From: Eubacteriales bacterium
Lineage (GTDB): Bacteria > Bacillota_A > Clostridia > Christensenellales > Aristaeellaceae
DNA length: 7,073 nt
Assembly: GCA_030528845.1 (NCBI GenBank)
Contig: JAUMYC010000133.1
Coordinates: 1 to 7,073, forward strand
Direction: 5' to 3'
Positions 5,905 through 7,073 of this stretch are shown in pieces (position 1 is the stretch's first letter; every line of letters starts with the position of its first letter). Made by a program: the position numbers and the translations under genes. The notes beneath the pieces were generated by a model. That model saw nothing but the letters and a program-made list of their open reading frames with translations, was not told the origin of the DNA and did not search any database.

Positions 5905-6002
5905 TTTTGTGGCATTTTGCCGCAAAATAAAGATCCGCTTTTTCTCGGCCTGCCGATTCTCCACCGGCCAGCTGGGGCTGCGGGAATACGAATTTAGGAG
6001 GA
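5905..6002 (+). promoter_or_regulatory. Structured rpsO leader, candidate S15 autoregulatory site
   Basis: The leader opens with a 10-pair hairpin, TTTTGTGGCA (5905-5914) with TGCCGCAAAA (5918-5927), one T-G wobble and a 3-base loop, starting at about +1. Two short hairpins follow, TCGG/CCGA around 5955-5966 and CAGC/GCTG around 5980-5991, possibly closed by CCG (5935-5937) with CGG just after the second. That would make a three-way junction ahead of AGGAGG (5997-6002). S15 is known to repress its own translation by binding leader structures that mimic its 16S site; matching this leader to such a class is inference and the closing stem is short. Confidence 0.45.
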
Positions 6003-6010
6003 AACCCACC

Positions 6011-6265
6011 ATGACGAAGGCTGAAATCATCGCCGCCTATGGCCGCCACGAGGGCGACACCGGCTCCCCCGAAGTGCAGATCGCTCTGCTCACCGAGCGC
6101 ATCAACCACCTCAACGGCCATCTGCAGCACAACAAGAACGACCACCACTCCCGCCGCGGCCTGCTCCTGATGGTCGGCCAGCGCAGGGGTCTGCTCGATT
6201 ACCTGAAGTCCACCGATATCGAGAGCTATCGTAACCTGCTCGAGAGGCTCGGTCTGCGCAAGTAA
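6011..6265 (+). CDS. rpsO: 30S ribosomal protein S15
   Basis: Primary binding protein of the small subunit platform; it binds the 16S rRNA central-domain three-way junction and contributes to a bridge with 23S rRNA. The 84-residue product carries the family signatures [20 protein letters not shown] (15-34), DHHSRRGLL (44-52) and RRGLLDYL (58-65), ending ERLGLRK. It is a few residues shorter than the usual 88-89 because the N-terminal helix begins late. The frame is open upstream to 5900, but that stretch is the promoter and leader; the ATG at 6011 follows AGGAGG (5997-6002) with 8-base spacing. The next gene is pnp, the widely conserved rpsO-pnp order. Confidence 0.97.
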   Translation: MTKAEIIAAYGRHEGDTGSPEVQIALLTERINHLNGHLQHNKNDHHSRRGLLLMVGQRRGLLDYLKSTDIESYRNLLERLGLRK

Positions 6266-6309
6266 TCCGGCTTTCCGTTCCTGTTTTGCGCCCCGGGAAG
6301 ATGATATGA

Positions 6310-6351
6310 CGCCGTCGCCCGAGTCAATATCGGGCGGCGGCGCTTCACTTT
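6310..6351 (+). terminator. Strong hairpin after rpsO, probable (partial) terminator
   Basis: A 13-pair GC-rich stem, 6310-6322 with 6330-6342 (one T-G wobble), encloses a 7-base loop GTCAATA. The tail CTTCACTTT is only loosely T-rich, so it may terminate a fraction of transcripts and let the rest continue into pnp, or serve as an RNA-processing or stability element between the two genes. Confidence 0.6.
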
Positions 6352-6373
6352 GGGGCCGTGGCAGTTTCTTCCT

Positions 6374-6396
6374 GCGCCGGGCTTTTCGCCCCGCGC
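6374..6396 (+). promoter_or_regulatory. Hairpin in the pnp leader region
   Basis: GCGC (6374-6377) and GGGC (6379-6382) pair with GCCC (6388-6391) and GCGC (6393-6396) around a TTTTC loop, with one C-C mismatch. It lies 60 bases before pnp. In Escherichia coli the pnp leader hairpin is cut by RNase III and used for PNPase autoregulation; any similar role here is only an analogy. Confidence 0.4.
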
Positions 6397-6401
6397 GCAT
6401 A

Positions 6402-6436
6402 ATCCATTCGGTATCAATAAAAGATATAAATATAAG
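6402..6436 (+). promoter_or_regulatory. AT-rich stretch before pnp, possible weak promoter
   Basis: A sudden AT-rich run contains TATAAA (6425-6430) and TATAAG (6431-6436), either usable as a -10, but no good -35 lies 16-18 bases upstream. A start from these would fall almost on the ribosome site at 6443-6448. It may instead be an unstructured zone that keeps the pnp ribosome site open. Confidence 0.25.
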
Positions 6437-6455
6437 AATCCAAGGAGGATGAACC

Positions 6456-7073
6456 ATGTACAAGGAGTATAGCATGGAACTCGGCGGCCGCACGCTGACG
6501 CTGGAATTCGGCAAATATGCCCAGCAGGCGAACGGCTCCGTGCTCGTGCGCTACGGCGACACCGTCTTGCTCGTCACCGCGACCGCCGCAGCCACCCAGC
6601 GCCCGGGGATCGACTTTTTCCCGCTGAGCGTTGATTTTGAAGAAAAACTGTATGCCGTCGGCCGTATCCCCGGCGGTTGGACCCGCCGCGAAGGCCGCCC
6701 CGGCGAGAAGGCCATCCTGACCTCCCGCCTGATCGACCGCCCGCTGCGCCCGCTCTTCCCCAAGGGAATGCGCAACGACGTCTGCGTCGTGGCCACCGTG
6801 CTGTCCGTTGATCAGGACAACCAGCCCGACGTCATCGGCATGATCGGCTCCTCCGCCGCTCTGTGCGTGTCCGATATCCCCTTCGCCGGCCCCACCGCCG
6901 CCGTCAACATTGGCCTGGTGGACGGCGAGTTCATCGTCAACCCCACCGTGGAACAGCATGCCCTCTCCGAGATGAACCTCACCGTCGCCGGCACCAAGGA
7001 CGCCGTGATGATGGTCGAGGCCGGCGCCAAGGAAGTTTCCGAAGACGTCATGCTGGACGCCATTCTCTTTGCC
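6456..7073 (+). CDS. pnp: Polynucleotide phosphorylase, N-terminal 206 residues (gene continues past window)
   Basis: PNPase is a trimeric 3'-to-5' exoribonuclease that degrades RNA by phosphorolysis, releasing nucleoside diphosphates, and can also add 3' tails. The visible part covers most of the first RNase PH-like core: [19 protein letters not shown] (7-25), [13 protein letters not shown] (31-43), [20 protein letters not shown] (54-74), [20 protein letters not shown] (77-96), RPLFPKG (98-104). About 500 residues, including the second core and the KH and S1 domains, would lie beyond 7073. The ATG at 6456 has AAGGAGG (6442-6448) at 7-base spacing; the internal ATG at 6474 lacks a comparable site. 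The channel-loop motif usually read as FFRR or FIKR is WTRR here (75-78). Confidence 0.97.
   Translation, partial: MYKEYSMELGGRTLTLEFGKYAQQANGSVLVRYGDTVLLVTATAAATQRPGIDFFPLSVDFEEKLYAVGRIPGGWTRREGRPGEKAILTSRLIDRPLRPLFPKGMRNDVCVVATVLSVDQDNQPDVIGMIGSSAALCVSDIPFAGPTAAVNIGLVDGEFIVNPTVEQHALSEMNLTVAGTKDAVMMVEAGAKEVSEDVMLDAILFA

Noticed and set aside
5900..6010. N-terminal extension of S15 from an upstream ATG at 5900
   Set aside because: This stretch contains the promoter -10 and leader hairpin; S15 families begin near the ATG at 6011, which has AGGAGG.
5870..6514. Open frame of 214 codons on the minus strand across rpsO
   Set aside because: It is antisense to rpsO, its leader and the start of pnp; no ribosome site or domain supports it.

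Overview
The window is a GC-rich bacterial chromosome segment with strong AGGAGG-type ribosome binding sites, sigma-A-like promoters and intrinsic terminators. Gene content (EF-G paralog, glutamate racemase, rpsO-pnp pair, a secreted Ig-like/NlpC-type wall protein) and the style of the signals suggest a Gram-positive of the Firmicutes, probably a high-GC gut-type clostridium. That placement is inference from gene style; no rRNA is present to confirm it.

Left half (1-5145) is read on the minus strand. Position 1-1942 is an EF-G-like translational GTPase whose C-terminus runs off the window and whose G-domain motifs differ from housekeeping EF-G. Position 2128-2880 is glutamate racemase (murI), ending in a terminator that overlaps its last codons. 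Position 2989-5145 is a large secreted protein with a signal peptide, five BIG2 immunoglobulin-like domains and a C-terminal NlpC/P60-like cysteine peptidase domain. Each of the three seems to have its own promoter, and the upstream two end in hairpin terminators, so this is a co-oriented series and not one operon.

The 325-base gap at 5146-5470 is a divergent promoter region: one promoter fires left into the secreted protein, the other right into a 117-residue membrane protein of unknown function (5471-5824). The rightward promoter is followed within a few bases of its predicted start by a terminator-like hairpin, the most unusual regulatory arrangement here.

Right part (5873-7073) is the widely conserved rpsO-pnp pair: ribosomal protein S15 with a strong promoter and a structured leader, then a hairpin-rich spacer, then the first 206 codons of polynucleotide phosphorylase.

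The genes serve translation (EF-G paralog, S15), RNA decay (PNPase) and the cell wall (MurI for D-glutamate, the secreted hydrolase-like protein). No mobile element, CRISPR array, tRNA or rRNA was seen. I found no clear new defence or mobile system; the points most worth checking are the divergent EF-G motifs, the promoter-proximal hairpins, and the pairing of the secreted peptidase with an unknown small membrane protein.
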